Positions 17,979 through 30,553 of a stretch of 64,000 nt of DNA are shown piece by piece. The position numbers and the translations under genes are program-made. This DNA comes from Salinicola endophyticus (GTDB lineage Bacteria; Pseudomonadota; Gammaproteobacteria; Pseudomonadales; Halomonadaceae). The notes beneath the pieces were generated by a model. It was not told the DNA's origin. It saw only the letters and a program-made list of their open reading frames with translations, and ran no database searches. The stretch spans positions 530,436 through 594,435 of the forward strand of contig NZ_PZJO01000003.1 of the NCBI RefSeq assembly GCF_003206575.1, read 5' to 3'. The first letter of the stretch is position 1, and the number at the start of each line of letters is the position of its first letter.

Positions 17979-19760
17979 ATGACCGCAGCCGATGACACCA
18001 TGAATTCCCGTGCCACCGCGCCCGCCGCCGACGTGGTGGCGGAGCTTTGCCGGCACTTCGGCGACGCCGTGTTCACGCCGCAGGAGACGCTCACCGGCAT
18101 GCCGGTGGTCTGGGTCGCCCGCGAGCGCCTGCGCGAGGTGCTCGAGCGCCTGCGCCGGCTCGAGGGCCCGTTCTCGATGCTCTTCGACCTGAGCGCGGTC
18201 GACGAGCGTCTGCGCACTCACCGCCGCGGCCTGCCGCCGGCGGACTTCACCGTCTTCTACCAGCTGCTCTCGGTGGAGCGTAACGCCGACATCATGCTCA
18301 AGGTGGCGCTCTCCGAGCGCGATCTGACGCTGCCCTCGATCAGCGATATCTTCCTCAACGCCAACTGGTACGAGCGCGAGGTCTTCGACCTTTTCGGCAT
18401 CCACTTCAGCGGCCACCCGCATCTGACCCGGATCATGATGCCGCCGACCTGGAGCGGCCATCCGCTGCGCAAGGACTACTCTGCCCGCGCCACCGAGTTC
18501 GACCCCTATACCCTGACCGTCAAGGGCCAGGAGGTGGAGCAGGAGGCGCTGCGCTTCGACCCCGAGGCGTGGGGCATGCGGCGCCAGGGCGAAGAGACCG
18601 AGTTCATGTTCCTGAACCTCGGGCCCAACCACCCCTCGGCCCACGGTGCCTTCCGCATCGTGCTGCAGCTCGACGGCGAGGAGGTGGTCGACTGCGTGCC
18701 GGACATCGGCTATCACCACCGCGGTGCCGAGAAGATGGCCGAGCGCCAGTCGTGGCACAGCTTCATCCCCTATACCGACCGTATCGACTACACCGGCGGG
18801 GTGATGAACAACCTGCCCTACGTGCTGGCGGTGGAGAAGCTGGCCGGCATCACCGTCACCGATCGCGCCAAGACCATCCGCGTGATGATGGCGGAGATGT
18901 TCCGCATCAACAGCCACCTGCTGTTCCTGGGGACCTATCTGCAGGATCTGGGGGCGATGACCCCGGTCTTCTTCACCTTCACCGACCGCCAGAAGGCCTA
19001 CGAGGTGATCGAGGCGATCACCGGGTTCCGCATGCACCCGGCGTGGTATCGCATCGGCGGTACCGCCCACGACCTGCCCCAGGGCTGGGACAAACTGGTG
19101 CAGGGCTTCGTCGACTGGATGCCCAAGCGTCTGGCCGAGTACGAGAAGGCGATGATGGACAACGCCATCGTGCGCGACCGCACCCGCTTCGTCGCTGCCT
19201 TCAATACCCGCGAGGCGCTCGACTGGGGCGTTACCGGCCCCAATCTGCGGGCCACCGGTCTCGACTTCGACCTGCGCAAGAAGCGTCCCTACTCCGGCTA
19301 CGAGAACTTCGACTTCGAGGTGCCCACGGCGGCCAATGGCGATGCCTTCGACCGTGGCATGATGCGGATCGAGGAGATGCGCCAGAGCGTGCGCATCCTC
19401 AAGCAGTGCATCGATCACATGCCCGCCGGCGACTACAAGGCGGACCATCCGCTGACCACGCCGCCGCCGCGGGAAAAGATGCTGCAGCACATCGAGACCC
19501 TGATCACCCACTTTCTGCAGGTCTCGTGGGGTCCGGTGCTGCCGGCCAACGAATCCTTCCAGATGATCGAGGCGACCAAGGGCATCAACAGCTACTACCT
19601 GACCAGCGACGGCAGCACCATGAGCTACCGCACCCGGATTCGCACGCCGAGCTTCCCCCATCTGCAGCAGATTCCGGCGGTGATGCGCGGCGGTTTCGTG
19701 CCGGACCTGATCGCGCATCTGGGCAGTATCGACTTCGTCATGGCCGACGTGGATCGGTGA
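17979..19760 (+). CDS. nuoCD: NADH-quinone oxidoreductase fused subunit C/D
   Basis: 593 residues. The N-terminal part (about 20-190) is the 30-kDa NuoC domain ([39 protein letters not shown]), joined without a break to the 49-kDa NuoD domain (from about 210: [22 protein letters not shown] through [29 protein letters not shown]). The fusion is the E. coli type; many bacteria keep two genes. NuoD forms part of the quinone cavity with NuoB. Start 17979 is chosen for length; ATG 18000 is possible, and neither has a strong ribosome site. Confidence 0.96.
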   Translation: MTAADDTMNSRATAPAADVVAELCRHFGDAVFTPQETLTGMPVVWVARERLREVLERLRRLEGPFSMLFDLSAVDERLRTHRRGLPPADFTVFYQLLSVERNADIMLKVALSERDLTLPSISDIFLNANWYEREVFDLFGIHFSGHPHLTRIMMPPTWSGHPLRKDYSARATEFDPYTLTVKGQEVEQEALRFDPEAWGMRRQGEETEFMFLNLGPNHPSAHGAFRIVLQLDGEEVVDCVPDIGYHHRGAEKMAERQSWHSFIPYTDRIDYTGGVMNNLPYVLAVEKLAGITVTDRAKTIRVMMAEMFRINSHLLFLGTYLQDLGAMTPVFFTFTDRQKAYEVIEAITGFRMHPAWYRIGGTAHDLPQGWDKLVQGFVDWMPKRLAEYEKAMMDNAIVRDRTRFVAAFNTREALDWGVTGPNLRATGLDFDLRKKRPYSGYENFDFEVPTAANGDAFDRGMMRIEEMRQSVRILKQCIDHMPAGDYKADHPLTTPPPREKMLQHIETLITHFLQVSWGPVLPANESFQMIEATKGINSYYLTSDGSTMSYRTRIRTPSFPHLQQIPAVMRGGFVPDLIAHLGSIDFVMADVDR

Positions 19761-19779
19761 GGCCGCTGGAGAGACCGTT

Positions 19780-20283
19780 ATGACGCAACATACAGCCACC
19801 ATCGCCAGCGACGCCTTCGCCCTCGACCCCGCCGACCGTGCGGCGATCCTCGAGGAGCGGGCGCACTACCCCTATCCGCAGGCGGCCAGCATCGGGGCGC
19901 TCAAGATCGTCCAGCAGCGCCACGGCTACGTGCCCGACGGCGCGATCCCGGCAATCGCCGAGACCCTGGGCATCGGGGTCGCCGACGTCGAGGGCGTGGC
20001 CACCTTCTACAGCCTGATCTTCCGTCAGCCGGTGGGGCGCCACGTGATTCTGATCTGTGACAGCAGCTCGTGCTTTCTCACCGACTACGAGCAGCTGCGC
20101 GATGCGCTGATCGACCACCTTGGCATCCAGATGGGCCAGACCACGGCGGACGGGCGTTTCACCCTGCTGCCGGTGTGCTGCCTGGGGGCCTGCGACCGCG
20201 GGCCGACGCTGCTGATCGGCGAGGACCTGCACGGCCCGGTCACCCCCGAGGCGCTGCCGGCCCTGCTGGAGGCCTACGCATGA
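19780..20283 (+). CDS. nuoE: NADH-quinone oxidoreductase subunit E
   Basis: 167 residues, thioredoxin-like 24-kDa subunit holding the 2Fe-2S cluster N1a of the NADH-oxidising module. Ligands appear as Cys93 and Cys98 (CDSSSC) and Cys134 and Cys138 (CLGAC). Start at 19780 has GGAGAGACC ahead. Lies between nuoCD and nuoF, as in E. coli. Confidence 0.96.
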   Translation: MTQHTATIASDAFALDPADRAAILEERAHYPYPQAASIGALKIVQQRHGYVPDGAIPAIAETLGIGVADVEGVATFYSLIFRQPVGRHVILICDSSSCFLTDYEQLRDALIDHLGIQMGQTTADGRFTLLPVCCLGACDRGPTLLIGEDLHGPVTPEALPALLEAYA

Positions 20284-20314
20284 GCCCGATGCCCAAGACG
20301 CGGGAGAATCCGAG

Positions 20315-21655
20315 ATGAGCCGCATTCTGCAGCCGGCCAGCGAACGCCGTGCCGAGACCCATCCGCTGACCTGGCGTCTGCACGACGACGCCAGCCCAGT
20401 GCTGTTGGCCGAGTATCGCGATACCGGCGGCTACGCCGCGGTGGCCAAGGCGCTGGAACAGCACACCTACGAGAGCCTCACTGCCGAGGTGAAGAGTGCC
20501 AACCTGCGAGGGCGCGGCGGCGCCGGCTTCTCCGCCGGCATGAAGTGGAGTCTGACCGCCAAGGGCGACGACGTGCCGCGCGGCTATATCGTCTGCAACG
20601 CCGACGAAATGGAGCCGGGTACCTTCAAGGATCGCCTGCTGATGGAGCAGCAGCCGCACCTGCTGATCGAAGGCATGATCCTGGCCGGCTACGCCAACCG
20701 CTCGAAGCAGGGCTATATCTTCCTGCGCGGCGAGTATCACCGCGCTGCCGCCTCGATCCTGCGCGCGCTCGACGACGCGCGGGCCGATGGCTGGCTGGGC
20801 GCAGACGTTCGCGGCAGCGGTTGGGACTTCGATATCGCCCTGCACACCGGTGCCGGGCGCTATATCTGCGGCGAAGAGACCGCGCTGATCAACTCGCTGG
20901 AGGGCAAGCGCGCCAACCCGCGGGCCAAGCCGCCCTTCCCGGGGCAGTCCGGCGCCTGGGGGCTGCCCACCGTGGTCAACAACGTCGAGACCCTGTGCAA
21001 CGTGCCGGGCATCGTCAACCACGGCGCCGACTGGTTCCAGGCGCTCTCCGGCGAGCGCAGCAGTGACGGCGGTACCAAGCTCTACGGCGCTTCGGGCAAG
21101 GTCCAGCACCCGGGGCTGTGGGAGCTGCCGATGGGTACCACCGGGCGTGAGCTGTTCGAGCTCGCCGGTGGCATGCGCGATGGACTCACGCTCAAGAGCT
21201 GGCTCCCCGGTGGTGGCAGTACCGGCTTTCTGCTGCCGGAGCACCTCGATCTGGCGCTCGACTTCGACACCATCGGCAAGACCGGCAGCCGCCTCGGCAC
21301 CGGGTTGATCACCGTGGTTGCCGACGACCAGAGCATGGTCTCGTTGACCCGCAACCTGGAGGAGTTCTTCGCCCGCGAGTCCTGCGGCTGGTGCACCCCG
21401 TGCCGCGACGGCCTGCCGTGGAGCGTCAAGCTGCTGCGCGCGCTGGAGGCGGGTGCGGGCGAGCCCGGCGATATCGAGCTGCTCGAGCAGATGGCGCGGG
21501 ACCTGGGCCCCGGCAAGACCTTCTGCGCTCATGCGCCAGGCGCGGCGATGCCGCTTTCCTCGGCGATCCACTATTTCCGTGACGAGTTCGAGCGCGGCAT
21601 CACCCGGCCCCGGGGCGAAGCGCACGCGGACCCGATTCCGGTCGGCAGCATCTAG
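20315..21655 (+). CDS. nuoF: NADH-quinone oxidoreductase subunit F (NADH/FMN-binding)
   Basis: 446 residues. Binds NADH and FMN and the 4Fe-4S cluster N3. Motifs: glycine-rich [16 protein letters not shown] (about 65-78), [19 protein letters not shown], the glycine-rich [21 protein letters not shown], and the cluster site [12 protein letters not shown] with the fourth cysteine in KTFCAHAPG. Start at 20315 with GGGAG upstream. Homologous to the FdsB gene at the end of this window. Confidence 0.97.
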   Translation: MSRILQPASERRAETHPLTWRLHDDASPVLLAEYRDTGGYAAVAKALEQHTYESLTAEVKSANLRGRGGAGFSAGMKWSLTAKGDDVPRGYIVCNADEMEPGTFKDRLLMEQQPHLLIEGMILAGYANRSKQGYIFLRGEYHRAAASILRALDDARADGWLGADVRGSGWDFDIALHTGAGRYICGEETALINSLEGKRANPRAKPPFPGQSGAWGLPTVVNNVETLCNVPGIVNHGADWFQALSGERSSDGGTKLYGASGKVQHPGLWELPMGTTGRELFELAGGMRDGLTLKSWLPGGGSTGFLLPEHLDLALDFDTIGKTGSRLGTGLITVVADDQSMVSLTRNLEEFFARESCGWCTPCRDGLPWSVKLLRALEAGAGEPGDIELLEQMARDLGPGKTFCAHAPGAAMPLSSAIHYFRDEFERGITRPRGEAHADPIPVGSI

Positions 21656-21670
21656 GAGGCGCGTGACGCT

Positions 21671-24460
21671 ATGGCCACCATTCATGTCGACGGCAACGAC
21701 TACGAGGTCGAAGACAGCGACAACCTGCTCCACGCCTGTCTCTCGCTGGGCCTGGACATCCCCTATTTCTGCTGGCATCCGGCGATGGGCAGCGTGGGGG
21801 CCTGCCGCCAGTGTGCGGTGAAACAGTACAAGGACGCCGACGACACCCGCGGCATGCTGGTGATGTCGTGCATGGCGCCGGTGAAGGATGACGCCTATAT
21901 CTCGATCGACGACGAGGAGGCCAAGGCCTTCCGCGAGACGGTGATCGAGTGGCTGATGGTCAACCACCCGCACGACTGCCCGGTGTGCGAGGAGGGAGGC
22001 CACTGCCACCTGCAGGACATGACGGTGATGACCGGCCACGACCGGCGCCGCTACCGCTTTCGCAAGCGCACCCACCGTAACCAGTACCTGGGGCCCTTCG
22101 TCGCCCACGAGATGAACCGCTGCATCACCTGCTACCGCTGCGTGCGCTTCTACAAGGACTACGCCGGCGGCGAGGATCTCGGCGCCTTCGGTGCCCACGA
22201 CAACGTCTATTTCGGGCGCTATGAAGAGGGCACCCTGGAGAGCGAGTTCTCCGGCAACCTCACCGAGGTGTGTCCGACCGGGGTGTTCACCGACCAGACC
22301 CACTCCGATCACTACACCCGCAAGTGGGATCTGCAGTTCGCCCCCAGCATCTGTCATCAGTGCGCCAGCGGCTGCAACATCAGCCCCGGCGAGCGCTACG
22401 GTGATATCCGGCGCATCGAGAATCGCTACAACGGTGACGTCAACCGCTACTTCCTGTGCGACCGTGGTCGCTTCGGTTACGGCTACGTCAACCGCAAGGA
22501 TCGTCCGACCCGGCCCGAGCTGTTCCAGCGCAGCCAGCGCGGCGTTGCCGCCCAGGGCGTGACCCTGATGGAGGTCGACGAAGCGCTCGACCGTGCCGCC
22601 GACGCGCTGCGCGGCGCCACCCGTCTGATCGGTATCGGCTCGCCCCGGGCCAGTCTCGAGAGCAACCACCGCCTGCGCGAGCTGGTCGGTGCGGATCGCT
22701 TCTCCACCGGTATCGAGGCCGGTGAGCTCGAGCGGCTGCGGCGCATGGAAGCGCTCAACCGCGACAGCGGCGTGGCCACGCCGAGCCTGCGCGAGATCGA
22801 AGCGTGCGATGCGGTGCTGGTGCTGGGCGAGGACCTGCTGCAGAGCGCCGCGCGACTCGCGCTGTCGGTGCGCCAGGCGGTGCGCGGCAAGGGCGTCGAG
22901 CTGGGCGCCGAGCGCGGCATCCCCGAGTGGAACGCCGAGGCGGTCAAGACCATTGCCCAGGACGCGGCCCATCCGCTGTTCCTGGCCACCCCGGAAGCGA
23001 CCAAGCTCGATGCCATCGCCACCCGCACCCGGCGTGCGGCACCCGACGACATCGCGCGACTGGGCTTCGCCGTGGCCCACGCCCTCGACCCCACCGCACC
23101 GGCGGTGGGGGGCCTCGATGACGACACCCAGGCCCTGGTCGGTGAGATCGCCGATGCGCTGCTGGCCGCCGAGCGGCCGCTGGTGATCGCCGGTGAGGCG
23201 CTCGCCTCGCTGGCGGTGATCGAGGCCGCGGGCAACGTGGCCCGGGCCCTGGCGCGGCGGCAGAAAGCCGGCGCCGGGCTCACCCTGGTGCGCCGCGAGG
23301 CCAACAGTGTCGGCCTCGGCATGCTCGGCGGCGAGTCCCTGGATTGGGCCCTGGCCCAGCTCGAGCAGGGCGATGCCGACGGCGTGGTGATTCTGGAGAA
23401 CGATCTCTATGCGCGGCTGCCGGCGGCGAAGATCGACGCCGCACTGGATCGGGCCAGCGCGGTGGTGGTGATCGACCACCAGCGCACCCCGACCTGGGAG
23501 CAGGCCGACATCGGCCTGCCGGCGGGTACCTTTGCCGAGAGCGATGGCACCCTGGTCAGCCTGGAAGGCCGCGCCCAGCGCTTCTACCAGGTCTTCGACC
23601 CGAGCTATTTGCGTCCCGATACGCGCATCCGCGAGAGCTGGCGCTGGCTGCACGCGCTGCAGGCGACCCTCGAGCGCCAGCCGGTGACCACGATACTGCT
23701 CGACGATCTGACCGAGGCGGTTGCCGGCGACATGGCCGCCTTCGCTCCGCTGCACCACGCCATGCCCGAGGCCCAGTTCCGTATCCACGGTCTCAAGCTG
23801 GCGCGGGAACCGCACCGCTACAGCGGGCGCACCTCCATGCGCGCCAACCTGGATGTCAACGAGCCGCGGGCGCCGGTGGATCTGGATACCCCCTTCGCGT
23901 TCTCGATGGAGGGCTACGCCGGCTACCGCGAGCCGCGCCGCGAGGTGCCTTTCGCCTGGGCCCCGGGCTGGAACTCGCCGCAGGCGTGGAACAAGTTCCA
24001 GGACGAGGTCGGTGGCCACCTGCGCGCAGGCGACCCGGGCGTGCGACTGTTCCGGGATGCGGCTGCGACCCGCGATGAGGCGAGCTACTGTGACCGGATC
24101 CCCGCGGCCTTCGCCCCGCGCGACGGCGAGTGGCAGATGATCGCACTGCCGCAGCTGTTCGGCGGCGACGAGACCTCGCGCCGCGCCGAGCCGATCCAGG
24201 CACGCATGGCGCCGCCGGCGGTGACGCTGAACGACGACGACGCCGCGGCGCTGGGCATTGCCGCCGGCGACCCGGTGGCGGTGAGCCTCGACGATACCCG
24301 GGTCACGCTGCCGGCACAGCTCGGACGTGACCTGCCACGGGGTCTGGTGGCACTGCCCCAGGGCACGCTCGAGCCGCTGGTGGGGGCGTTGCCCGCCGCG
24401 CTTGGCTGGGGGCGTATCGCCCTCGACACCTCGGCCGCTGATGGGGAGGCGCGCGCATGA
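21671..24460 (+). CDS. nuoG: NADH-quinone oxidoreductase subunit G
   Basis: 929 residues. N-terminal ferredoxin domain with 2Fe-2S ligands Cys34, Cys45, Cys48 and Cys67; then [19 protein letters not shown] (N5, one His ligand) and [11 protein letters not shown] / CPTGVF (N4). The extra E. coli-type cluster N7 is present: CHQCASGC with a distant cysteine in [10 protein letters not shown]. The remaining 650 residues form the molybdopterin-oxidoreductase-like domain that has lost its molybdenum site. AGGAGG lies before the start. Overlaps nuoH by ATGA. Confidence 0.96.
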   Translation: MATIHVDGNDYEVEDSDNLLHACLSLGLDIPYFCWHPAMGSVGACRQCAVKQYKDADDTRGMLVMSCMAPVKDDAYISIDDEEAKAFRETVIEWLMVNHPHDCPVCEEGGHCHLQDMTVMTGHDRRRYRFRKRTHRNQYLGPFVAHEMNRCITCYRCVRFYKDYAGGEDLGAFGAHDNVYFGRYEEGTLESEFSGNLTEVCPTGVFTDQTHSDHYTRKWDLQFAPSICHQCASGCNISPGERYGDIRRIENRYNGDVNRYFLCDRGRFGYGYVNRKDRPTRPELFQRSQRGVAAQGVTLMEVDEALDRAADALRGATRLIGIGSPRASLESNHRLRELVGADRFSTGIEAGELERLRRMEALNRDSGVATPSLREIEACDAVLVLGEDLLQSAARLALSVRQAVRGKGVELGAERGIPEWNAEAVKTIAQDAAHPLFLATPEATKLDAIATRTRRAAPDDIARLGFAVAHALDPTAPAVGGLDDDTQALVGEIADALLAAERPLVIAGEALASLAVIEAAGNVARALARRQKAGAGLTLVRREANSVGLGMLGGESLDWALAQLEQGDADGVVILENDLYARLPAAKIDAALDRASAVVVIDHQRTPTWEQADIGLPAGTFAESDGTLVSLEGRAQRFYQVFDPSYLRPDTRIRESWRWLHALQATLERQPVTTILLDDLTEAVAGDMAAFAPLHHAMPEAQFRIHGLKLAREPHRYSGRTSMRANLDVNEPRAPVDLDTPFAFSMEGYAGYREPRREVPFAWAPGWNSPQAWNKFQDEVGGHLRAGDPGVRLFRDAAATRDEASYCDRIPAAFAPRDGEWQMIALPQLFGGDETSRRAEPIQARMAPPAVTLNDDDAAALGIAAGDPVAVSLDDTRVTLPAQLGRDLPRGLVALPQGTLEPLVGALPAALGWGRIALDTSAADGEARA

Positions 24461-25440
24461 GCTGGTGGACACCTCAGGTCGAGGCGAGCCTGATCGCGGT
24501 CATCCAGGCGGTGGTGATCCTGCTCGCGGTGGTGATCTCCGGGGCGCTGCTGAGCATGATCGAGCGGCGTCTGCTGGCGCTGTGGCAGGATCGCTACGGT
24601 CCCAACCGGGTCGGCCCCTTCGGGCTTCTGCAGATCGCCGCCGACATGCTCAAGATCTTCTTCAAGGAGGATTGGATCCCGCCGTTCGCCGATCGCACTT
24701 TCTTCGTGCTGGCGCCGGCCATCGCCATGGCGTCGCTGCTGCTGTCGTTCATGGTGATCCCGATCACCCCGAGCTGGGGCGTGGCGGATCTCAACATCGG
24801 TATCCTGTTCTTCTTCGCCATGGCCGGCATCAACGTCTATGCGGTGCTCTTCGCCGGTTGGGCCAGCGGCAACAAGTACGCCCTGCTGGGGGCGCTGCGT
24901 GCTTCGGCGCAGACGCTCTCCTACGAGGTCTTCATGGGCCTGGCGCTGATGGGCATCGTCGCCATGACCGGCTCGTTCAACATGCGCGACATCGTCAACG
25001 CCCAGGAGAACCTGTGGTTCATCGTGCCGCAGTTCTTCGGGTTCTGTACCTTCGTCATCGCCGGCATCGCGGTCACCCACCGCCATCCGTTCGATCAGCC
25101 GGAGGCGGAGCAGGAGCTGGCCGACGGCTACCACATCGAGTATTCGGGGATGAAGTGGGGCATGTTCTTCGTCGGCGAGTACATCGGCATCGTGCTGATC
25201 TCGGCGCTGCTGGTGACGCTGTTCTTCGGCGGCTGGCACGGGCCGCTGCTGCCGCCGATCGTCTGGTTCCTGCTCAAGACGGTGTTCTTCGTCGTGCTGT
25301 TCGTGCTGCTGCGCGCGGCGCTGCCGCGGCCACGCTACGACAAGGTGATGAGCTTCGGCTGGAAGGTCTGCCTGCCGCTGACGCTGATCAATCTGCTGGT
25401 TACCGGGGCGATGATTCTGCTCATCGACCCGAGCACATAA
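24457..25440 (+). CDS. nuoH: NADH-quinone oxidoreductase subunit H
   Basis: 327 residues, eight or nine membrane segments; forms the entrance to the quinone chamber. Hallmarks: [24 protein letters not shown] (about 29-52), [15 protein letters not shown], and the acidic loop [26 protein letters not shown]. Translationally coupled to nuoG (4-base overlap). Confidence 0.97.
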   Translation: MSWWTPQVEASLIAVIQAVVILLAVVISGALLSMIERRLLALWQDRYGPNRVGPFGLLQIAADMLKIFFKEDWIPPFADRTFFVLAPAIAMASLLLSFMVIPITPSWGVADLNIGILFFFAMAGINVYAVLFAGWASGNKYALLGALRASAQTLSYEVFMGLALMGIVAMTGSFNMRDIVNAQENLWFIVPQFFGFCTFVIAGIAVTHRHPFDQPEAEQELADGYHIEYSGMKWGMFFVGEYIGIVLISALLVTLFFGGWHGPLLPPIVWFLLKTVFFVVLFVLLRAALPRPRYDKVMSFGWKVCLPLTLINLLVTGAMILLIDPST

Positions 25441-25452
25441 GGGAGGGAGCTC

Positions 25453-26001
25453 ATGCTGAGTCAGATCAAGAAGATCGTCACCGGTACCGGGACGCAGCTG
25501 CGCACCCTGTGGATGGTGTTCAGCCACGCCTGGCGCAAGCGCGAGACGCTCTCGTATCCCGAGGAGCAGGTCTATCTGCCGCCGCGCTACCGCGGGCGTA
25601 TCGTGCTCACCCGCGACCCCGACGGTGAGGAGCGCTGTGTTGCCTGCAACCTGTGTGCGGTGGCCTGCCCGGTGGCGTGCATTTCGCTGCAGAAGGGCGA
25701 ACGCGACGACGGCCGCTGGTACCCGGAGTTCTTTCGCATCAACTTCTCGCGCTGCATCTTCTGCGGCATGTGCGAGGAGGCGTGTCCGACCTCGGCGATC
25801 CAGCTGACGCCGGACTTCGAGATGAGCGAGTTCAGACGTCAGGAGCTGGTCTACGAGAAGCAGGATCTGCTGATCGACGGGTCGGGCAAGGATCACAACA
25901 CCAACTTCTACCGTGTCGCCGGGCTATCTATCGCGGGCAAGGACAAGGGGCAGGCGCAGAACGAGGCCGAGCCGATCGATGTGAAGTCGCTGCTGCCGTG
26001 A
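25453..26001 (+). CDS. nuoI: NADH-quinone oxidoreductase subunit I
   Basis: 182 residues. Two 4Fe-4S ferredoxin motifs, [15 protein letters not shown] and [15 protein letters not shown], carry clusters N6a and N6b that link NuoG to NuoB. An amphipathic N-terminus contacts the membrane arm. GGGAGGG before the start gives strong initiation. 123 non-coding bases separate it from nuoJ. Confidence 0.97.
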   Translation: MLSQIKKIVTGTGTQLRTLWMVFSHAWRKRETLSYPEEQVYLPPRYRGRIVLTRDPDGEERCVACNLCAVACPVACISLQKGERDDGRWYPEFFRINFSRCIFCGMCEEACPTSAIQLTPDFEMSEFRRQELVYEKQDLLIDGSGKDHNTNFYRVAGLSIAGKDKGQAQNEAEPIDVKSLLP

Positions 26002-26124
26002 GGCGTTGTCCACGCGCTGCCGTGCGTCGGCCGGTGGCGGGCGTGGCGAGTCGCGCCAGCGCCGCTGAGCGGGACGCTGCGGGGCAGGCGAGAGTCGGGT
26101 AGCCAGTTTGTCGGGGAGAAAGTC

Positions 26125-26769
26125 ATGCAACTCGCGTTTTACTTGAGCGGTCTGGTCGCGATACTGGCGACCCTGCGCGTGGTCACCGGGACCCATCCGG
26201 TACACGCGCTGCTCTATCTGATCGTGTCGCTGATCAGCGTGGCGATGGTGTTCTTCGCCCTCGGCGCCCCCTTCGCCGGGGCGCTCGAGATCATCGTCTA
26301 TGCCGGCGCGATCATGGTGCTGTTCGTGTTCGTGGTGATGATGCTCAACCTGGGCGAGTCGGCGGTGGAGCAGGAGCGCGCCTGGCTCGCGCCCAGACTG
26401 TGGGTGGGGCCGGCGGTGCTCGCCGGGGTGCTACTGGTGGTGATGGTGGTGACCCTGGCACGTGGCGCCTATGACGGCACCATCAGCGGTGAGACGCTGA
26501 CTGCCAAGATGGTCGGCATCACGCTGTTCGGCCCCTATCTGGTGGTGGTCGAGCTGGCGGCGATGCTGCTGCTGGCGGCGCTGGTGGCCGCCTCGCACCT
26601 GGGCCGCAGCGAGGCCCACGACGAGGCGGATCTGGCGCGCGAGCGCCAGCGTGAGCGGGCCGAGAAGATGGCGGCGGCCAACACGGCTTCCCACAACGCG
26701 GCGGCCAGCGCGCGGCCGAGCGCCGCGGCAGGCGACGAGACGGTGGATCGACAGGGGAGAGGGGCATGA
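26125..26769 (+). CDS. nuoJ: NADH-quinone oxidoreductase subunit J
   Basis: 214 residues with five membrane segments in the first 165; the remaining C-terminal tail is charged and Ala/Arg-rich ([20 protein letters not shown]) and longer than in many relatives. Conserved [25 protein letters not shown]. Part of the membrane arm coupling quinone reduction to proton movement. GGGGAGAAA ribosome site. Overlaps nuoK by ATGA. Confidence 0.95.
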   Translation: MQLAFYLSGLVAILATLRVVTGTHPVHALLYLIVSLISVAMVFFALGAPFAGALEIIVYAGAIMVLFVFVVMMLNLGESAVEQERAWLAPRLWVGPAVLAGVLLVVMVVTLARGAYDGTISGETLTAKMVGITLFGPYLVVVELAAMLLLAALVAASHLGRSEAHDEADLARERQRERAEKMAAANTASHNAAASARPSAAAGDETVDRQGRGA

Positions 26770-27074
26770 GCGGCATACCCATGGAGCATGGTCTGCTACT
26801 GGCGGCGATTCTGTTCGTGCTGGGGCTGGCCGGATTGATGACGCGGCGTAACATGCTGTTCGTGCTGATGAGCCTGGAGATCATGATGAACGCCGCGGGG
26901 CTGGCGTTCATCGTCGGCGGTACCCACTGGCACCAGGCCGACGGCCAGGTGATGTTCCTGATGGTGATCACCCTGGCGGCGGCGGAAGCGAGCGTGGGGC
27001 TGGCGCTGCTGATGCAGCTCTACCGGCGCTTCAAGACTCTCGATATCGATGCGGCGAGCAGGTTGCGCGGATGA
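26766..27074 (+). CDS. nuoK: NADH-quinone oxidoreductase subunit K
   Basis: 102 residues, three membrane segments with the two conserved membrane glutamates in [15 protein letters not shown] and [14 protein letters not shown]. Overlaps both neighbours by four bases, so J, K and L are translationally coupled. Confidence 0.97.
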   Translation: MSGIPMEHGLLLAAILFVLGLAGLMTRRNMLFVLMSLEIMMNAAGLAFIVGGTHWHQADGQVMFLMVITLAAAEASVGLALLMQLYRRFKTLDIDAASRLRG

Positions 27075-28936
27075 ACCACTTCACAGACATATTGCTGACG
27101 GGCACCTTTCTCTTCCCGCTGCTGGGGGGCGTGATCCTGGCGCTCTCCTTCGGAAGCCTGAGCGAGCGCGCCAGCGCCACGGTCGGGGTGGTCTCGATCG
27201 GGCTCGCCGCGCTCTGCACCCTGGGGGTCGGTCTCGATTTCTACGACCACGGCCAGGCGGCGCACACGCTGACCCTGTGGCACTGGATCTCGGTGGACAA
27301 TTTCCAGCCCACCGTGGGGCTGATGCTCGACGGCCTGTCGCTGACCATGCTCGGGGTGATCACCGGGGTCGGCTTCCTCATCCATCTGTTCGCCGCCTGG
27401 TACATGCGCGGCGAAGAGGGGGTGACGCGCTTCTTCTGCCACATGAACCTGTTCGTGTTCAGCATGATCCTGCTGGTGCTGGGCGACAACCTGCTGCTGC
27501 TCTACTTCGGCTGGGAGGGTGTGGGGCTGTGCAGCTATCTGCTGATCGGCTACTACTACCGCACTCCGGCCAACGGCTGGGCGGCGTTCAAGGCGTTCGT
27601 GATCACCCGTACCGGTGATGTCTTCCTCGCCATCGGCATGTTCCTGCTGTTCGTCCAGCTCGGTTCGCTCAACCTGCAGACGCTGCTGGCGCGGGCGCCG
27701 GAGCTGTGGGTCCAGGGCGACCCGATGGCGCAGCTGACGGCGCTGATGCTGCTCGGTGGCGCGGTGGGCAAGTCGGCCCAGCTACCGCTGCAGACCTGGC
27801 TCGCCGACGCCATGGCCGGCCCCACGCCGGTATCGGCGCTGATCCACGCGGCGACCATGGTCACCGCCGGGGTCTATCTGATCGCGCGCACCCATGGGTT
27901 GTTCGAGCTGGCCCCGGACGTGATGCTGCTGGTCGGCGTGATCGGGGCGCTGACACTGACGCTTGCCGGCTTCGCCGCCCTGGCGCAGACCGACATCAAA
28001 CGCGTGCTCGCCTACTCGACCATGAGCCAGATCGGCTACATGTTCCTGGCGTTGGGCGTGGGCGCCTACAGCGCGGCGATCTTCCACCTGATGATTCACG
28101 CCTTCTTCAAGGCGCTGCTGTTCCTCTCCGCCGGCTCGGTGATCATCTGTACCCACCACGAGCAGGACATGCGCCGGCTCGGCGGGCTGTGGCGCAAGTT
28201 GCCGCTCACCTACGCCGGTTTCGTGGTGGGCGGGGCGGCGCTGGCGGCGCTGCCGCTGGTCTCCGCCGGCTTCTACAGCAAGGATGCGATCCTGGTCTCG
28301 GCGCTGGGCGCCGGACACTCGGTGCTGATGGCGGCGGGGGTGTTCGGTGCGCTGCTCACCTCGATCTACACCGTGCGCCTGATCCTCGGCACCTTCCACG
28401 GTCAGCCGAAGAGCGATCACGCCCGCGAGGCGCGCGCTGACAAGGGGCTGGTCCACGGTGTGCCGCTGGTGGTGCTGATCGTGCTGTCCACCGCGATCGG
28501 TGCCCAGATCACTCAGCCGCTGGGCAATGTGCTGCCGGCCGGTCCCAACACCGAGGGGGCCGGCGAACACATCCTCGAGCTGGTGGCCATGGCGGTGTCG
28601 GTCGGCGGCGTGCTGCTGGCGCTGTGGCTGTTCCGCCGCCGGCGCGATCTGATCCGGCGCGCGGTGGCCGATCGACGCGGCAACTGGCTGTGGCACTTCT
28701 GGCACGACGCCTGGGGATTCGATGCGCTCTACGACTGGCTGTTCGTGCGCCCTTATCGCGGCCTGGTACGGATCAACCGCGGCGACTGGATCAACTCGCT
28801 GTGCAATCTGCTGCCGTGGCTGGCGCGCCTCTCCCACGACGGACTGCGCCTGACCCAGACCGGACGGCTGCGCCACTACGCGGTATCGATGGTGCTCGGC
28901 GCCACGCTGCTGCTCGTCTATCTGCTGGTGGGGTGA
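27071..28936 (+). CDS. nuoL: NADH-quinone oxidoreductase subunit L
   Basis: 621 residues, about 16 membrane segments, antiporter-like proton-pumping subunit at the far end of the membrane arm. The lysine/glutamate motifs of the Mrp-type core are present: [63 protein letters not shown] and [17 protein letters not shown]. The long lateral helix and last segment lie after residue 500. Overlaps nuoK; 90 non-coding bases precede nuoM. Confidence 0.96.
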   Translation: MNHFTDILLTGTFLFPLLGGVILALSFGSLSERASATVGVVSIGLAALCTLGVGLDFYDHGQAAHTLTLWHWISVDNFQPTVGLMLDGLSLTMLGVITGVGFLIHLFAAWYMRGEEGVTRFFCHMNLFVFSMILLVLGDNLLLLYFGWEGVGLCSYLLIGYYYRTPANGWAAFKAFVITRTGDVFLAIGMFLLFVQLGSLNLQTLLARAPELWVQGDPMAQLTALMLLGGAVGKSAQLPLQTWLADAMAGPTPVSALIHAATMVTAGVYLIARTHGLFELAPDVMLLVGVIGALTLTLAGFAALAQTDIKRVLAYSTMSQIGYMFLALGVGAYSAAIFHLMIHAFFKALLFLSAGSVIICTHHEQDMRRLGGLWRKLPLTYAGFVVGGAALAALPLVSAGFYSKDAILVSALGAGHSVLMAAGVFGALLTSIYTVRLILGTFHGQPKSDHAREARADKGLVHGVPLVVLIVLSTAIGAQITQPLGNVLPAGPNTEGAGEHILELVAMAVSVGGVLLALWLFRRRRDLIRRAVADRRGNWLWHFWHDAWGFDALYDWLFVRPYRGLVRINRGDWINSLCNLLPWLARLSHDGLRLTQTGRLRHYAVSMVLGATLLLVYLLVG

Positions 28937-29026
28937 GGCGATGCGCGTGCAGCAAGCAAGAGAGACGGGACGTTTGGCGGTGAACGCTCGAACGACGCTT
29001 TTCACATCATCGCGGGTGGCTGATTC

Positions 29027-30553
29027 ATGATTCTGGTCTGGCTGATTCTGATCCCTTTCATCGGCGGGCTGCTGTGCTGGCAGGCCGAACGTTTCGGCGA
29101 CCGGGCACCGCGCTGGATCGCCCTCGCTACCATGCTCCTGGAGCTGGTGATGGTGCTCGGGATCTGGGCGGGCAGCGACTTCTCGTTGCCCGCCCAGGGC
29201 GCTACCCACGCCTGGGTGCTGGAGTGGCAGGCGGACTGGATTCCACGCTTCGGTATCAAGCTGCACCTGGCGCTGGATGGGCTGTCGCTGCTGATGATCG
29301 CGCTGACCGGGCTGCTCGGGGCGATGGCGGTGGTCTGCTCGTGGAACGAGATCGTGCGCCGGGTCGGCTTCTTCCACCTCAACCTGCTGTGGATCCTCGG
29401 CGGGGTGGTCGGGGTCTTCCTCTCCATCGATCTGTTCCTGTTCTTCCTGTTCTGGGAAATGATGCTGGTGCCGATGTACTTCCTGATCGCGCTGTGGGGC
29501 CACAGCGGCTCCAAGGGGAGTTCGCGCATCGGGGCGGCGACCAAGTTCTTCATCTACACCCAGGCCAGCGGCCTGATGATGCTGATCGCGATCCTCGGGC
29601 TGGTGTTCGTCCACCATTCGGCGACCGGGGTCTACACCTTCGCCTACGGCGACCTGTTGAATACGCCGATGGACCCGCAGGTGGCGTGGTGGCTGATGCT
29701 CGGTTTCTTCGTTGCCTTCGCGGTCAAGCTGCCGGTGGTGCCGCTGCACGGCTGGCTGCCCGACGCCCACGCCCAGGCGCCGACCGCGGGCAGCGTCGAC
29801 CTCGCTGGTATCCTGCTCAAGACGGCGGCCTACGGCATGCTGCGCTTCGCGCTGCCGCTGTTCCCCGAGGCGTCCCAGGCGTTCGCGCCGGTGGCGATGA
29901 CGCTGGGGCTGATCGGGATCTTCTACGGTGCCATCCTGGCCTGCGGCCAGCAGGACCTGAAGCGCCTGATCGCCTACACCAGCATCTCCCACATGGGCTT
30001 CGTGCTGATCGGGATCTACGCCGGTACCGAGCTGGCACTGCAGGGCGTGGTTGCGCTGATGGTGGCCCACGCCTTCTCCGCCGCCGGTCTGTTCATTCTC
30101 TCCGGCCAGCTCTACGAGCGGCTGCACACCCGCGACATGCGTCAGATGGGGGGGCTCTGGGGGCGTATTCGCGGGCTGCCGGGCTTCGCCCTGGTGTTCG
30201 TGGCGGCCTCGCTGGGGCTGCCGGGCACCGCCAACTTCGTCGGCGAGTTCATGGTCATGTTCGGCAGCTTCGGCGTCGCTCCCTGGACCGTGGCGATCGC
30301 CAGCGTGGGGCTGGTCCTGGCCGCGGTCTACTCGCTGTTCATCATGCAGCGGGTCTACTATGGGCCACCCCAGGAGGAGAGCTCGCTGGGCGGGCTGGAT
30401 CGACGTGAGCTGGCGCTGCTATTCGGGATCGTGGCGCTGGTGATCTTCTTCGGGGTCTATCCGCAGCCCATGCTGGAGACCTCGGCCGGGGCGATGCAGG
30501 TGGTACAGCAGAGCTTTCAGCAAGCCGGTGCGATGATGGGAGGTGCACAATGA
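29027..30553 (+). CDS. nuoM: NADH-quinone oxidoreductase subunit M
   Basis: 508 residues, about 14 membrane segments, second antiporter-like pump subunit. Motifs [64 protein letters not shown] and [20 protein letters not shown]. The ribosome site before 29027 is weak. Overlaps the nuoN start by ATGA. Confidence 0.96.
   Translation: MILVWLILIPFIGGLLCWQAERFGDRAPRWIALATMLLELVMVLGIWAGSDFSLPAQGATHAWVLEWQADWIPRFGIKLHLALDGLSLLMIALTGLLGAMAVVCSWNEIVRRVGFFHLNLLWILGGVVGVFLSIDLFLFFLFWEMMLVPMYFLIALWGHSGSKGSSRIGAATKFFIYTQASGLMMLIAILGLVFVHHSATGVYTFAYGDLLNTPMDPQVAWWLMLGFFVAFAVKLPVVPLHGWLPDAHAQAPTAGSVDLAGILLKTAAYGMLRFALPLFPEASQAFAPVAMTLGLIGIFYGAILACGQQDLKRLIAYTSISHMGFVLIGIYAGTELALQGVVALMVAHAFSAAGLFILSGQLYERLHTRDMRQMGGLWGRIRGLPGFALVFVAASLGLPGTANFVGEFMVMFGSFGVAPWTVAIASVGLVLAAVYSLFIMQRVYYGPPQEESSLGGLDRRELALLFGIVALVIFFGVYPQPMLETSAGAMQVVQQSFQQAGAMMGGAQ

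Noticed and set aside
20240-24472. Very long open frame (over 1400 codons) antisense to nuoF and nuoG
   Set aside because: Mirror of GC-rich coding sequence; no homology-like motifs, composition dominated by Arg, Gly, His and Gln, and both genes underneath are certain.
28937-29026. Small gene in the nuoL-nuoM gap
   Set aside because: Ninety bases with no start codon with a ribosome site leading to a plausible protein; only the upstream leader of nuoM.
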